64,000 bases of DNA from Clostridiaceae bacterium (GCA_021771025.1 JAETPW010000001.1:85108-149107), one strand, 5' to 3'; positions 11,465-21,844 are shown, numbered from the stretch's first letter. The notes: generated by a model from the sequence alone, not told the origin. Made by a program: numbers and translations.

Positions 11465-12625
11465 ATGAAAATTATATTTTTTTACTATTATTACGATGAT
11501 AAGATAAAAGATAAGCAGAGAGTAGAATTTCCACCATTAGGTATGCTGTACTTATGCTCTGCTTTAGAAAATATAGGTTGTGAAGTAGAAGTAAAATATT
11601 TTGATGAAAATACAAATATAGAAGATATACCAAATGCAGATGTATATGCATATTCTATATCATCTACAGCATCATATCCTACATATTTACAACTTTCAGA
11701 AAAATTGAAAGAAAAAGCAAAATATTATATTGCAGGAAATACACAAGCCACTATATTTCCAGAACCAGTATTAAAACAAATGAATTTGGATGCAGTCTTT
11801 ACAGGAGAGGGAGAAGAGACTGTTACAGATTGGATAAAAAATAATTGTCAAGGAAAAGGAATAATTAAAGGTGAAAGAGTGGATATTGAACATTTACCAT
11901 TTCCAGCAAGACATTTAATACCAGATGAAAAAATATATATGAACAATCGCGTTGGGGGAGAGAGTAAAAATTCTATTAGCATGATTTCTTCAAGAGGATG
12001 TGTATTTGGCTGTAAGTTTTGTGCAATTCAAAATAGAGGAAAAGTAAAATTTAGAAGTTTGCAAGATTTTGAAGAAGAAGTGAAATATATTTTAGCAAGA
12101 TATCCTAAATGTGATGGAATTACACTGCTAGATGAGACATTTACATTAAATACAAAACATGCTGTAGGTATTGCAAATATTTTTAAAAAGTATGGCTTGA
12201 AATGGGAATGTAATTCTAGAGTAGATACGGTTAATGATGAAATAATACAAGCCCTAAAAGATAGTAATTGCCAAGAAATAAGGTTAGGAATTGAAAGTGG
12301 TTCACAAAGAATGGTAGACGATATGAATAAAGGGATAAACCTAGAAAAAGCAAAAGGTGTAATAAAGAAACTACATGAAAGTGGTATACCTGTTAAATTG
12401 TATATAATGCATGGCTATCCTGGAGAGAATATAAAAACTAGCTTGGAAACAATACAATATTTGAATGAATTAAAAGAATATATACATAGAATTAGTTTAT
12501 ATAGATTTGTACCATTACCAGGTTCTCCTGTATTTGCAGAAGGAAAATTAAATAAACTAGATTGGACAGATTATACAATATATGACAATAATAATCATTG
12601 GTGGGGAACTCAAGTAGATTTATAG
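11465..12625 (+). CDS. B12-binding-type radical SAM protein
   Basis: PPLGMLYLCSALENIG N-terminal fold, CVFGCKFC 4Fe-4S motif, SRVDTV, LGIESGS; C-terminus may be frameshifted. Confidence 0.85.
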   Translation: MKIIFFYYYYDDKIKDKQRVEFPPLGMLYLCSALENIGCEVEVKYFDENTNIEDIPNADVYAYSISSTASYPTYLQLSEKLKEKAKYYIAGNTQATIFPEPVLKQMNLDAVFTGEGEETVTDWIKNNCQGKGIIKGERVDIEHLPFPARHLIPDEKIYMNNRVGGESKNSISMISSRGCVFGCKFCAIQNRGKVKFRSLQDFEEEVKYILARYPKCDGITLLDETFTLNTKHAVGIANIFKKYGLKWECNSRVDTVNDEIIQALKDSNCQEIRLGIESGSQRMVDDMNKGINLEKAKGVIKKLHESGIPVKLYIMHGYPGENIKTSLETIQYLNELKEYIHRISLYRFVPLPGSPVFAEGKLNKLDWTDYTIYDNNNHWWGTQVDL

Positions 12626-12707
12626 GATATAATATGTTAGAGAAATGTGTGAAATCAATTAATAATAAAGAATACAAGAAAGATTTAGAAGAAGAGAGGT
12701 AATAAAT

Positions 12708-13391
12708 ATGGAATGTTCATTTTGTAGTGAAATAAATAATAAAGAAGAAAACAATTTTTTTGATATATATCTAAAAGAAACTTTTGAAAAAGATGGGTTA
12801 GATAGTAGAATAGTAGCAACTACACGAAAATTTGTGATAATGCCTATGGTAGGGCCATTAGTTCCAGGATATTTATTAATAGTTCCAAAAGATCATTATT
12901 TATCAATATCACAATTACCAAGAGAACAAATTGAAGAATTGAAGATTATAAAAGAGGAACTTAAAAAAGTCTTTGAACAACATTATGGAAGAACTGTATT
13001 TTATGAACATGGTGCATTATCTTGTTCAGCAAAAGGAGGATGTTGTTCTGACCATGCACATCTACATATTGTTGCAGTTGATATAGATGTAAAAGATAAA
13101 TTTAATGAATATGGATACGAATTAAGACAAATAGAAGATTATAATGAAATAGTAAATCAAAAACAAAGAAATACTCCATATTTATATTATGAAAATCAAG
13201 AGCATGAAATGTTTATTGCTGATGCACCTGTAGTTGAATCACAATTTATAAGAAAATTAATTGCAAAAGATATAGATGCATTGGATAGAGCATTATGGAG
13301 TGAAAATATTAGAAAAGATTGGATGATAGAGATAGTAAAAACTTTAAGACCACACTTTGAAAATTTGAAAGGAACTTCAATATGGGAATAA
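12708..13391 (+). CDS. HIT family protein
   Basis: HAHLHIV histidine triad; PGYLLIVPKDHYLSI. Confidence 0.85.
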   Translation: MECSFCSEINNKEENNFFDIYLKETFEKDGLDSRIVATTRKFVIMPMVGPLVPGYLLIVPKDHYLSISQLPREQIEELKIIKEELKKVFEQHYGRTVFYEHGALSCSAKGGCCSDHAHLHIVAVDIDVKDKFNEYGYELRQIEDYNEIVNQKQRNTPYLYYENQEHEMFIADAPVVESQFIRKLIAKDIDALDRALWSENIRKDWMIEIVKTLRPHFENLKGTSIWE

Positions 13392-13472
13392 AAAAACAAT
13401 TCTTGGGAATAAAATGGTCTAATAATAATCCACAAATGTTATTCTATGACAAGGTAATACATTCTATGCAAT

Positions 13473-14333
13473 ATGAGGATTGTAGTCGGAAATATAGAAA
13501 TTAAGAAAACCACGGAAAAACGATGTAAAGGATACTATGATTTAATAAAAAAACAAATAGTTCCATGTAAATATTTTATAGATTTAACAGGAAGTGAATA
13601 TTGCCAATGTAGAGAATGTCAAGCAAAGTCTGGTTTTGATATATGTTTAGGATGTAATGGAAGTGTATGCAAGACTAATAGTGATGTAGCAAGAAAATTT
13701 TGTCACGAAGGACATCATGTGTATCTTGCATATTTTTCAAATGATAAATTAAAAGTAGGTACTGCAGCAAGTTATAGAAAATATGAAAGATTATTGGAAC
13801 AAGGAGCATTATATTCTATATTTTTAGCTCAAGCTCCAAATGGAAGAATTGCAAGACAATTAGAAAGTAGAATATCGGATTTGGGAATTGCGTCAAAAGT
13901 AAACTCGGCTTATAAAATGAATAATTTTATAATAGATAGAGAACAAGAAGAAATAGAAAAAATGCTTATGGATGAATATAAGTCTATTTTACAAAGCGTA
14001 GATGATAAATGTAAAAAATATTTTATTAAGCCAGAATACAATAATTTTATGAACATTTCAGATAAAGTGAGACAAAACTTATTAGAAGAAAGCAGACAAT
14101 TGACTCTTTTTGGAGGAATGGATGAACCAGAACATAAGCAATATGAAAAAGTATCAAAGCCAGAAGGTGTATCAGGAGAGATTGAGGCAGTTGTTGGAAG
14201 TTTAATATTACTAAAGAAAGACAATAAATTTTCAGTAGTTAATATGAAAAGTTTAGAAGGTTGGCTTGTTGATTTTAAAAAAAGAGAAATAGGAGAAAGA
14301 ATTGATGGAAGCGCTGATAAAGGCGAAAGATAG
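13473..14333 (+). CDS. DUF2797 family protein
   Basis: Cys-rich N-terminus (YCQCRECQ...CLGCNGSVC) and FCHEGHHVYLAYFSNDKLKVGTAASYRKYERLLEQGA, recalled as DUF2797. Confidence 0.6.
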   Translation: MRIVVGNIEIKKTTEKRCKGYYDLIKKQIVPCKYFIDLTGSEYCQCRECQAKSGFDICLGCNGSVCKTNSDVARKFCHEGHHVYLAYFSNDKLKVGTAASYRKYERLLEQGALYSIFLAQAPNGRIARQLESRISDLGIASKVNSAYKMNNFIIDREQEEIEKMLMDEYKSILQSVDDKCKKYFIKPEYNNFMNISDKVRQNLLEESRQLTLFGGMDEPEHKQYEKVSKPEGVSGEIEAVVGSLILLKKDNKFSVVNMKSLEGWLVDFKKREIGERIDGSADKGER

Positions 14334-15159
14334 AGATATAATATCTAAATATGGAAAGTTAAAAGGATGGGATGTGTGCAATAGCTTGGGATTACAATCT
14401 TTTGGCGAAGTGTATATTTTAAGTGATTTTATAGATACGAATAATTCTCAAATAAGAGAAATCTTTGGTGAAGAACCATTATTATGTAGAACAGATGCTC
14501 CGATTGGACAAGGATATAAAATGATAAGAGGAAGAGATGTTAAATTAGATGATATAAATGACTATTTAGCAGAAGTAAAAAAATGTACAGATGATGGAGT
14601 CATTCTAATGTCTAAGCATCCTTCAACAATTCTAACAGGCTATTATACGCCAAGATATAAAACTAAAGGTGCAATTATGGTTGTATTTGAAAAAGGAGAT
14701 AGAATTTTAATAGACTATGTTGGATCAGGATTTGATGTTGGGGATATTACGAGAGGAAAAACAATACATACAGCAATATCAATACCTTGGGATTCGATTT
14801 ACGAAAAGCCAATACATAATTATAAAGATGCAAAAATGATGGGAGAAGGATTATTTCAAATAACAGATAAACAGTATAGAGTATCTAGAAATAACAGAAT
14901 AAATGAATTAACATTGAATTTAAAAGAACAAGAAGTTGATGAAATAGAAAATAGTATACCAAAAGAAACACCCAAATTAGATTATAAACTATTTAATCAG
15001 TTATATGATGAATGTATAGACAAAATTATTTATGGGGATTTTAATATGTCAAGCAAACCATTTGGTATTATGATGAACATATATGAAGATAAATTCTGTG
15101 TATTTGAAGTGTGGAATATTCAAAGATCAATTAGTAAAAATATAGAACTAGATAGGTGA
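14305..15159 (+). CDS. Hypothetical protein
   Basis: Overlaps upstream gene; RBS aggagaaag; ATG at 14305. Confidence 0.6.
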   Translation: MEALIKAKDRDIISKYGKLKGWDVCNSLGLQSFGEVYILSDFIDTNNSQIREIFGEEPLLCRTDAPIGQGYKMIRGRDVKLDDINDYLAEVKKCTDDGVILMSKHPSTILTGYYTPRYKTKGAIMVVFEKGDRILIDYVGSGFDVGDITRGKTIHTAISIPWDSIYEKPIHNYKDAKMMGEGLFQITDKQYRVSRNNRINELTLNLKEQEVDEIENSIPKETPKLDYKLFNQLYDECIDKIIYGDFNMSSKPFGIMMNIYEDKFCVFEVWNIQRSISKNIELDR

Positions 15160-15176
15160 ACCATCTAGTTCTATTA

Positions 15177-15581
15177 TTATAACCAATTATTATCAGACAA
15201 AACTTGTTTTGTAATACTACTTAATTTTCCTAGTTTATCTAAGGTTTTGATTTCATCTTTACTATAAAATTTAGCATTTGCTAAATCTGTTGCTGAGTGA
15301 ACTGAATTTTTGTCATAATCTGCTGACCAGTAAATAATAATTCTATGTTCATCAGGCTTATTAATGAGTTCATAAGTTTTCAATTGCTTTATATTTATAA
15401 TTTCTAATCCTGTTTCTTCCATAATTTCTCTTTTTACTGTATCTTCCATACTTTCAAATAGTTCAACTCCACCACCAGGTGTAATTATCATTCCTTTATT
15501 TGGCTCTTTATTTCTAATTCCTAATAATAATTTATCATTTGATTTTATTAGAACAGAGCAACCTACTCTTATATTATTCAA
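15177..15581 (-). CDS. NUDIX hydrolase
   Basis: Nudix box GGGVELFESMEDTVKREIMEETGLEI. Confidence 0.92.
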   Translation of the reverse strand: MNNIRVGCSVLIKSNDKLLLGIRNKEPNKGMIITPGGGVELFESMEDTVKREIMEETGLEIINIKQLKTYELINKPDEHRIIIYWSADYDKNSVHSATDLANAKFYSKDEIKTLDKLGKLSSITKQVLSDNNWL

Positions 15582-15688
15582 AATATCGCCTCCTATGTTT
15601 AAAGAATATAATAATACTTATATTTTGTCAATATATTTAAAATACAAAATTTATGTGATATAATTCAAAAAAGAAAGAAGTGATAATT

Positions 15689-16846
15689 ATGGAAATATAT
15701 TTAGATAATGCTGCAACAACGCAAATGGATGATATAGTTTTTGAAAAGATGATACCATACCTAAAAGATAATTTTGGAAATCCATCATCTGCATACAAAA
15801 TAGGAAGAGATAATAAGAAAGTAATTGAAAATGCTAGAAAAGAAGTGGCTGAAATATTAAATGCAAGTCCAAGTGAAATATATTTTACAAGTGGTGGAAG
15901 TGAAGCTGATAATATGGCTTTAAAAGGAATTGCGTTAGCAAATATTGATAAAGGAAAACATATTATTACAAGTAAAATAGAACATCCAGCTGTTTTGGAT
16001 ACATGTAAAGAATTAGAACGAGAAGGATTTGAAATTTCATATATTGGAGTAGATGAGAATGGAATTATAGATTTAACAGAATTAGAAAATAAAGTTAGAA
16101 AGGATACAATTTTAATTTCAATAATGTTTGCAAATAATGAAATTGGTACAATTCAACCAATAAAAAAGATAAGTAAAATTGCTAAGGAAAATGATATCGC
16201 ATTTCATACAGATAGTGTGCAAGCAATAGGTAATATAAGGATAGATGTAAAAGAAATGAACATAGATTCACTTTCTTTATCTGCACATAAATTCTATGGT
16301 CCAAAAGGAGTAGGCGTATTATATTTAAGAGATGGAATAAAGTTTAGAAAATATTTAAATGGTGGGCATCAAGAAAGAAATAAAAGAGCAGGTACAGAAA
16401 ATGTTGCAGGTATTGTTGGATTAGCTAAAGCAATGTCATTATCTTATAAAAATTTAGAAGAAAATAATAAACAAACAATTGAATTGAGGGATTATTTTAT
16501 AGATGAAATAAAAAAGAATATAGAGAAAATACAAATAAATGGAGACTTAGAAGATAGATTACCTGGAAATATAAATGTTTCTTTTAAATTTGTTGAAGCA
16601 GATAATATACTATATGAACTAGATAAAAGAGGTATATATATAGCAACGGGTAGTGCTTGTACAACAGGAAGTATAGAGTCTTCACATGTATTAAAAGCAA
16701 TAGGGTTATCAGATGTCATGGCACATAGCACAATAAGGATTAGTATAGGAAAATATAATACTAGAGAAGAGATTGATTATACTATAAAATGTTTAATTGA
16801 AATTGTTAATAATTTGAGAAGATTATCACCGCTATATTCTGAATAA
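15689..16846 (+). CDS. Cysteine desulfurase (NifS/IscS family)
   Basis: YLDNAATTQ, SGGSEADNMALKG, HTDSVQAIGN, SLSAHKFYGPKGVG, ATGSACTTGS. Confidence 0.92.
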   Translation: MEIYLDNAATTQMDDIVFEKMIPYLKDNFGNPSSAYKIGRDNKKVIENARKEVAEILNASPSEIYFTSGGSEADNMALKGIALANIDKGKHIITSKIEHPAVLDTCKELEREGFEISYIGVDENGIIDLTELENKVRKDTILISIMFANNEIGTIQPIKKISKIAKENDIAFHTDSVQAIGNIRIDVKEMNIDSLSLSAHKFYGPKGVGVLYLRDGIKFRKYLNGGHQERNKRAGTENVAGIVGLAKAMSLSYKNLEENNKQTIELRDYFIDEIKKNIEKIQINGDLEDRLPGNINVSFKFVEADNILYELDKRGIYIATGSACTTGSIESSHVLKAIGLSDVMAHSTIRISIGKYNTREEIDYTIKCLIEIVNNLRRLSPLYSE

Positions 16847-17147
16847 CTTCCTAAACAGATAAAAATAATGAAAATGTTAAATTAATAAAAAACGTTGATT
16901 TTTTTCATAGAAATTATTATAATAATTGTAGTAAATAATAAAAGTTGAATATATAAAATGTTTAAAGAATTACGTTATAATTGATTTCATTATAAGATGT
17001 CAATGACATCGATTTGACAGCGGATTTAAAATATTATAAATACTATATATATGAAAAATATAATATGTACAAAATGTGCATTGTCTAGTAATACCAACAA
17101 AAACAAATAATATTATAAATACAATAAATATTAATAATATTATAGGT

Positions 17148-17204
17148 GCCAGAGCCTGCCGGAAGCGGAAAAAAATATAAAAATTGTTGCGGAAAAAACC
17201 AGTA
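17148..17204 (+). repeat. Displaced SEC-C-coding sequence (putative attR)
   Basis: Encodes ...[16 protein letters not shown]; contains aattgttgcggaaa, as in the secA end. Confidence 0.65.
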
Positions 17205-17262
17205 ATAGCATACTGATAGCGATTGTGATGCAGGATTTGGTACACCTGCCGAGTAACCAATG

Positions 17263-17304
17263 GAAAAAAGGTAGAGATTTAGGTCTTTACCTTTAATATT
17301 TTTT
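17263..17304 (+). terminator. Rho-independent terminator (possibly the ancestral secA terminator)
   Basis: aaaaggtagagatttaggtctttacctttaatatttttt. Confidence 0.6.
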
Positions 17305-17372
17305 GACTATTTGACAAAAATATGTTATAGTATTAACGTAACAAGTTGTTTATAGGGCAAAGGAGGTTCTCT

Positions 17373-17687
17373 ATGACGAGAAGAATAGTTATGACTTCAT
17401 TAGATACTGACGAAAAGGCGTCTTTTGATGAACAATACCTATTTTGCATTGATGAACGGTATTTTTGTTCATTAATCAGTATGAAGGATCAGAAAAATAC
17501 GTTTAGGATAGTTCCTGAATATGATCTTTTAAACCAAAGATATTTGGCCATCGTTATCGCCAAGTTTTTAGAGCAAAGAGATTCTTTAAATCTCGTACTT
17601 GACGACGGTAGTGCCACAACGTTTTTTACCAAAGACGCCAAAAAAATATACTCCGTTTTGGTAAAAAAAGAATACAAAAAACTGTAA
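17373..17687 (+). CDS. Hypothetical protein
   Basis: ORF with aggagg RBS at proper spacing. Confidence 0.65.
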   Translation: MTRRIVMTSLDTDEKASFDEQYLFCIDERYFCSLISMKDQKNTFRIVPEYDLLNQRYLAIVIAKFLEQRDSLNLVLDDGSATTFFTKDAKKIYSVLVKKEYKKL

Positions 17688-17692
17688 AAGGA

Positions 17693-17732
17693 AAATTGGG
17701 GGGAGTATATCTTCTCCCGATTTCTTTTTAAA
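17693..17732 (+). terminator. Hairpin terminator
   Basis: ggggggagtatatcttctcccgatttcttttt. Confidence 0.6.
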
Positions 17733-17782
17733 AGGGCTAAATTTCAAAAGAGTCTGAAAGAAAAACTATATTACTGCCTAGA

Positions 17783-17823
17783 AAATCCCTTGATTAATTT
17801 TTTAATCAGGGGATTTTTGTTAA
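17783..17823 (+). terminator. Hairpin terminator
   Basis: aaatcccttgattaattttttaatcaggggatttttgtt. Confidence 0.7.
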
Positions 17824-17922
17824 TGATGCCAGCTTAAAACTTGAGAAAGTGACATAAATATGTTATAATAGAAGAGACAAATCAGTTTTCCACCCCAAAA
17901 TGATGACAGGAGGAATAATTTT

Positions 17923-18246
17923 ATGACAAAAGTAGAAACTTTGCCTAATGAAGTAACACAAACCTCTGTGTATGGAAAGTATTATGAAATACATACGGAG
18001 AATGGGTATTATGCTAGTATATTTGCTAGAAGAGGGAGTGACTATTTTATCATTCTCGGTTTTAGTCAAAAAAATGCAAAGATCTTGTCTGAAGGATTAT
18101 TTTTAATCCTCCAGAAAGAAAAAAGGATGAAAATACTGTTACCGAATGGAATAGAAATATTTCATTCAAACCAGAGTGCAGTCCAAATCCATCGGAAACT
18201 GATCACAAAGGAGTCGATGGCTCTGCAACTGATTAACAAAGGCTAA
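17923..18246 (+). CDS. Hypothetical protein
   Basis: ORF with aggagg RBS. Confidence 0.65.
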   Translation: MTKVETLPNEVTQTSVYGKYYEIHTENGYYASIFARRGSDYFIILGFSQKNAKILSEGLFLILQKEKRMKILLPNGIEIFHSNQSAVQIHRKLITKESMALQLINKG

Positions 18247-18337
18247 GGGGTGGAAAGGAGAGGAAATTCCTCTCCCTTTTTTTCTCTTGCTTTTTTTACC
18301 AAAATCGAGTATAGTAATACAAAAGGAGAGTGATAAT

Positions 18338-19442
18338 ATGTTAGAACTAGAAGAAAACAAAAAAGAACTAGAAATCTTAAAAAAACAATTACAGAATTTA
18401 GGTGAGTCTCTTTGACATTGCTCATCAAGAAGAAAAATTACAATCATTAGAAAGCGAAACCTTAGTACCCAATTTTTGGGAAGATACTTCTCATTCCCAA
18501 AAAGTATTATCCCAAATCAAAGTACTAAAAAATAAATGTTTAACCTATAGAGCGATAGAAACAGAGCTCCAAAATATAGAAGAATTAACTGAACTAGTAG
18601 AACTTGAACAAGAAGAAAGTATGATCAAAGAAATATTGCAGCAAACCAAGAAATTACAAAAAGAGATCGAAAAACTATCGTTAACCACCTTGCTTAGTGG
18701 CCCTTATGATAGCAACAATGCCATCATCACCATTCATCCAGGAGCAGGAGGAACAGAATCTCAAGATTGGGCAGAAATGTTATATCGTATGTACACCAGA
18801 TGGGGAACTAAAAATGGATATGAGGTCAAAGAATTAGATTATTTAGAAGGAGAAGAAGCAGGTCTTAAAAGTGTAACTTTTGAAGTAGTAGGCGAAAATG
18901 CTTATGGCTATCTAAAAGGTGAAAAAGGAGTACATCGTTTAGTTCGTATTTCACCATTTGATAGTGGGGGAAGGAGACATACTTCTTTTGCTTCCATCGA
19001 AGTACTACCAGAAATTACTGATGATATAGAAATCAGTATTAATCCAGACGACTTACGAGTTGATACTTACCGAGCATCTGGAGCAGGGGGGCAACATATC
19101 AATAAAACATCTTCTGCTGTTCGCATTACCCATCTTCCTACCAATATTGTAGTGGCTTGTCAATCTGAACGTTCTCAAATTCAAAATCGTGAAACTGCCA
19201 TGAAAATGTTAAAATCAAAATTATTTGACCTAAAAGAAAAAGAACACAAAGAAAAAATAGAAGATTTAAAAGGTGAACAAAAAGATATCGCTTGGGGAAG
19301 CCAAATCCGTTCTTATGTCTTTTGTCCATACACTATGGTAAAAGATCACCGAACCAACTACGAAGTAGGAAATGTGCAAGGTGTTATGGATGGTGACTTA
19401 GATGGATTTATGGAGGCCTACTTAACAAGTAAGTTAACCTAG
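18338..19442 (+). CDS. prfB: Peptide chain release factor 2, programmed +1 frameshift at CTT TGA C (18410-18416)
   Basis: Short frame MLELEENKKELEILKKQLQNLGESL* then +1 frame DIAHQEEKL...; GGQHINKTSSAVRITH. Confidence 0.95.
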
Positions 19443-19735
19443 GGGGACGCCCCAAACTTCCCTAGCGAAAATTTCCCTAGTCATACTATTTTTTTTTGTT
19501 TAACCTATTCCATTATCCACTTTTACATAAATAGTAAAGTAATCTTTGCAAAAACGTTTTGGGCAAAAGGATGTAAATAAATGAGAATAAAAATTAGCAT
19601 ATTGAACGAAAACCGCATATATTATAGAGAATCCTATTTCAATTGAAAAAGGACTTGAAAAAATACGAATTGATTTGCTTAACTAATTCAAGCAGTCAAT
19701 AGGGAAAAATGCCTAGGGAAGTTTGGGGCGTCCCC
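19443..19735. repeat. MITE-like element with 23-bp terminal inverted repeats
   Basis: GGGGACGCCCCAAACTTCCCTAG (19443-19465) is the exact reverse complement of 19713-19735; no coding sequence between. Confidence 0.75.
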
Positions 19736-19773
19736 TTTTTTCCCTAGAGCAGGGAAGAAAAAGAGGTGTCAAA

Positions 19774-20751
19774 ATGGACACAATTGTTTTAAAGTTTGGA
19801 GGTAGTTCAGTTGCTGATAATGAAAAGTTAAAAATCGTAGCTGGTAAAATTACACAATTGTACGATAAGAACAACAATATTATTGTTGTGGTATCTGCAC
19901 AAGGAAAAACCACAGATCGTTTGATTCGAGAAGCAGAAGAATTGTCGCAAAATCCGAAATTGAGGGAAATGGATGTGTTATTAAGCAGTGGGGAACAAAT
20001 GTCAACGGCTAAGCTTAGTATTTTATTAAATGATATGGGGTATCCATCTATTTCACTAACTGGCTGGCAAGCTGGAATTTTAACCAATAATACCAATCAA
20101 AATGCGCTCATTAAGAACATAGACGTAAGTAGAATTAAGCAAGAATTAGACCAAAGAAAAATAGTCATCATAGCTGGCTTCCAAGGGGTTAATGAAAATA
20201 TGGATATTACTACCTTTGGAAGAGGAGGATCAGATACAACAGCAGTGGCTATTGCAGCGGCCATTAAAGCCAAAAATTGTTATATTTTTTCAGACGTGGA
20301 TGGTATTTATACTGTTGACCCTAACAAGATGGATAATGCTGAAAAATTACCAGCCCTTTCGTATGAGGAAATGCTAGAACTCTCTAGTGAAGGTGCCAAA
20401 GTACTTCATGGAAGATGCGTAGAAATTGCAGAGAAATTTAAAATTCCTATTATTACCAAATCAACTTTTAATCATAAAGCGGGTAGTGTAATTTCAGATA
20501 TTATTGAAGAAGATACCATTAAAAGTGTGGTAAAAAAAGAAGTTTCTCGCTTATCTATTGTAGGAAGTGGAATTATTCGTAATACAAACGCCATAAAAAA
20601 AGTATTATCGTTGATCGAAAAATACCAATTAGAAATGTTAGAATTCCAGGTTTCGGAAAGTAAAATATCCATTACCTTTAAACAAGAGATTGATAATCGT
20701 TTAGTAAAAGAAATTCATGATAAAGTGATAAAAAAAGAAGCCAAAGTATAA
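19774..20751 (+). CDS. Aspartate kinase
   Basis: VLKFGGSSVADNEKLKIVAG ... FGRGGSDTTAVAIAAAIKAKNCYIFSDVDGIYTVDP. Confidence 0.93.
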   Translation: MDTIVLKFGGSSVADNEKLKIVAGKITQLYDKNNNIIVVVSAQGKTTDRLIREAEELSQNPKLREMDVLLSSGEQMSTAKLSILLNDMGYPSISLTGWQAGILTNNTNQNALIKNIDVSRIKQELDQRKIVIIAGFQGVNENMDITTFGRGGSDTTAVAIAAAIKAKNCYIFSDVDGIYTVDPNKMDNAEKLPALSYEEMLELSSEGAKVLHGRCVEIAEKFKIPIITKSTFNHKAGSVISDIIEEDTIKSVVKKEVSRLSIVGSGIIRNTNAIKKVLSLIEKYQLEMLEFQVSESKISITFKQEIDNRLVKEIHDKVIKKEAKV

Positions 20752-20867
20752 GATTTTGGCTTCTTTCTATAATACAATATGGAAATTATTTACTTTTTTG
20801 TCATAAAATGATACCCTTATACCATAAACATGTAGTAATGAGCCTGTTAATTAAGGAGGTTATATTC

Positions 20868-21827
20868 ATGAAAAATCAGGACAAGCAACATCGTCGGTAT
20901 GTAGCAGTTGGCGATTTAGCTGTAGACTGCTATTGGGACAGTAAACAAAAAGAAATTATGTTAATCAGTGGAGGAGGATCAAGTGGTAATGTCATTAGTA
21001 ATCTTGCTTCACGAGGACAATCTGCTGCTGTTATTGGTGGATGCGGAAACGATTTATGGGGAGATTTAGCTATACACCAGTTGGAAGAGTTAGGAGTGGA
21101 TACACAAGGTATTTTGCGAAAAGGAGGGCAAACTAGAATATATCATCTGTGCTTAGAAGGTGATGCTCACAAGAGTTTAAAAAATTGCCCTATTTGTGGA
21201 CAGTATTCTTGGTATGAAAAAGCTATTGGCAATTTTTCTCATTGCCAGTCTTATCTTTTGCCTCAAGATATCATTATCTTAGATGGCTTAAAGCCGGAGA
21301 ATATTGAAGTATTAACCCAATGCAAAAATGAAAAAGTATTAGATTTAGGCAGGGTTAAACGCCTAAAAGAGTTAACTGATAAAGAGCTTATGGCTATTTT
21401 TCAAATTGCCAACTTGCAAATCTTGCAGTTAAACGAAAGTGTTGAAAAATACTTTTACTTACGGTTCCATTTAGCTAATGTAGCTGAGTTATATGAGTTG
21501 TGTCATGCTAGACTTCTTGTGATTACAAGAGGAAGAGCTGGAGCAGATTTTGTCACAAAACATGAGGTATACCACCAAGAGCTTTGTGAATTCACCCTAG
21601 AAGTAGATGACACCGGTGCAGGAGATGCGTTTTTCTCGCAAGTGATTGAATCCTTTTTTGATCATAAAAAGCAAGTAAGCAGACTATGGGTCACACAAAC
21701 ATTCTTTGCAGCAACCGAATTAACTAGAAATGTAGTAAGTAATTTAGGGGCTAGAGGTCATCTTATCGATGGTTTTGTGCCTGAATCAAATTTTGACATG
21801 TACCAGTGTATATGTCATTGGAAATAA
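20868..21827 (+). CDS. PfkB family carbohydrate kinase
   Basis: SGGGSSGNVISNLASRG, C-terminal DDTGAGDAFFSQV. Confidence 0.88.
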   Translation: MKNQDKQHRRYVAVGDLAVDCYWDSKQKEIMLISGGGSSGNVISNLASRGQSAAVIGGCGNDLWGDLAIHQLEELGVDTQGILRKGGQTRIYHLCLEGDAHKSLKNCPICGQYSWYEKAIGNFSHCQSYLLPQDIIILDGLKPENIEVLTQCKNEKVLDLGRVKRLKELTDKELMAIFQIANLQILQLNESVEKYFYLRFHLANVAELYELCHARLLVITRGRAGADFVTKHEVYHQELCEFTLEVDDTGAGDAFFSQVIESFFDHKKQVSRLWVTQTFFAATELTRNVVSNLGARGHLIDGFVPESNFDMYQCICHWK

Positions 21828-21844
21828 ACGGAACAAAAAACGTA

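Larger units (their letters stand above)
9900..17195. mobile_element. Putative tyrosine-integrase integrative element at secA 3' end (~7.3 kb)
   Basis: Tyrosine integrase directly after secA, AT-rich cargo, SEC-C-coding sequence repeated at the far end just before a terminator. Confidence 0.6.
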
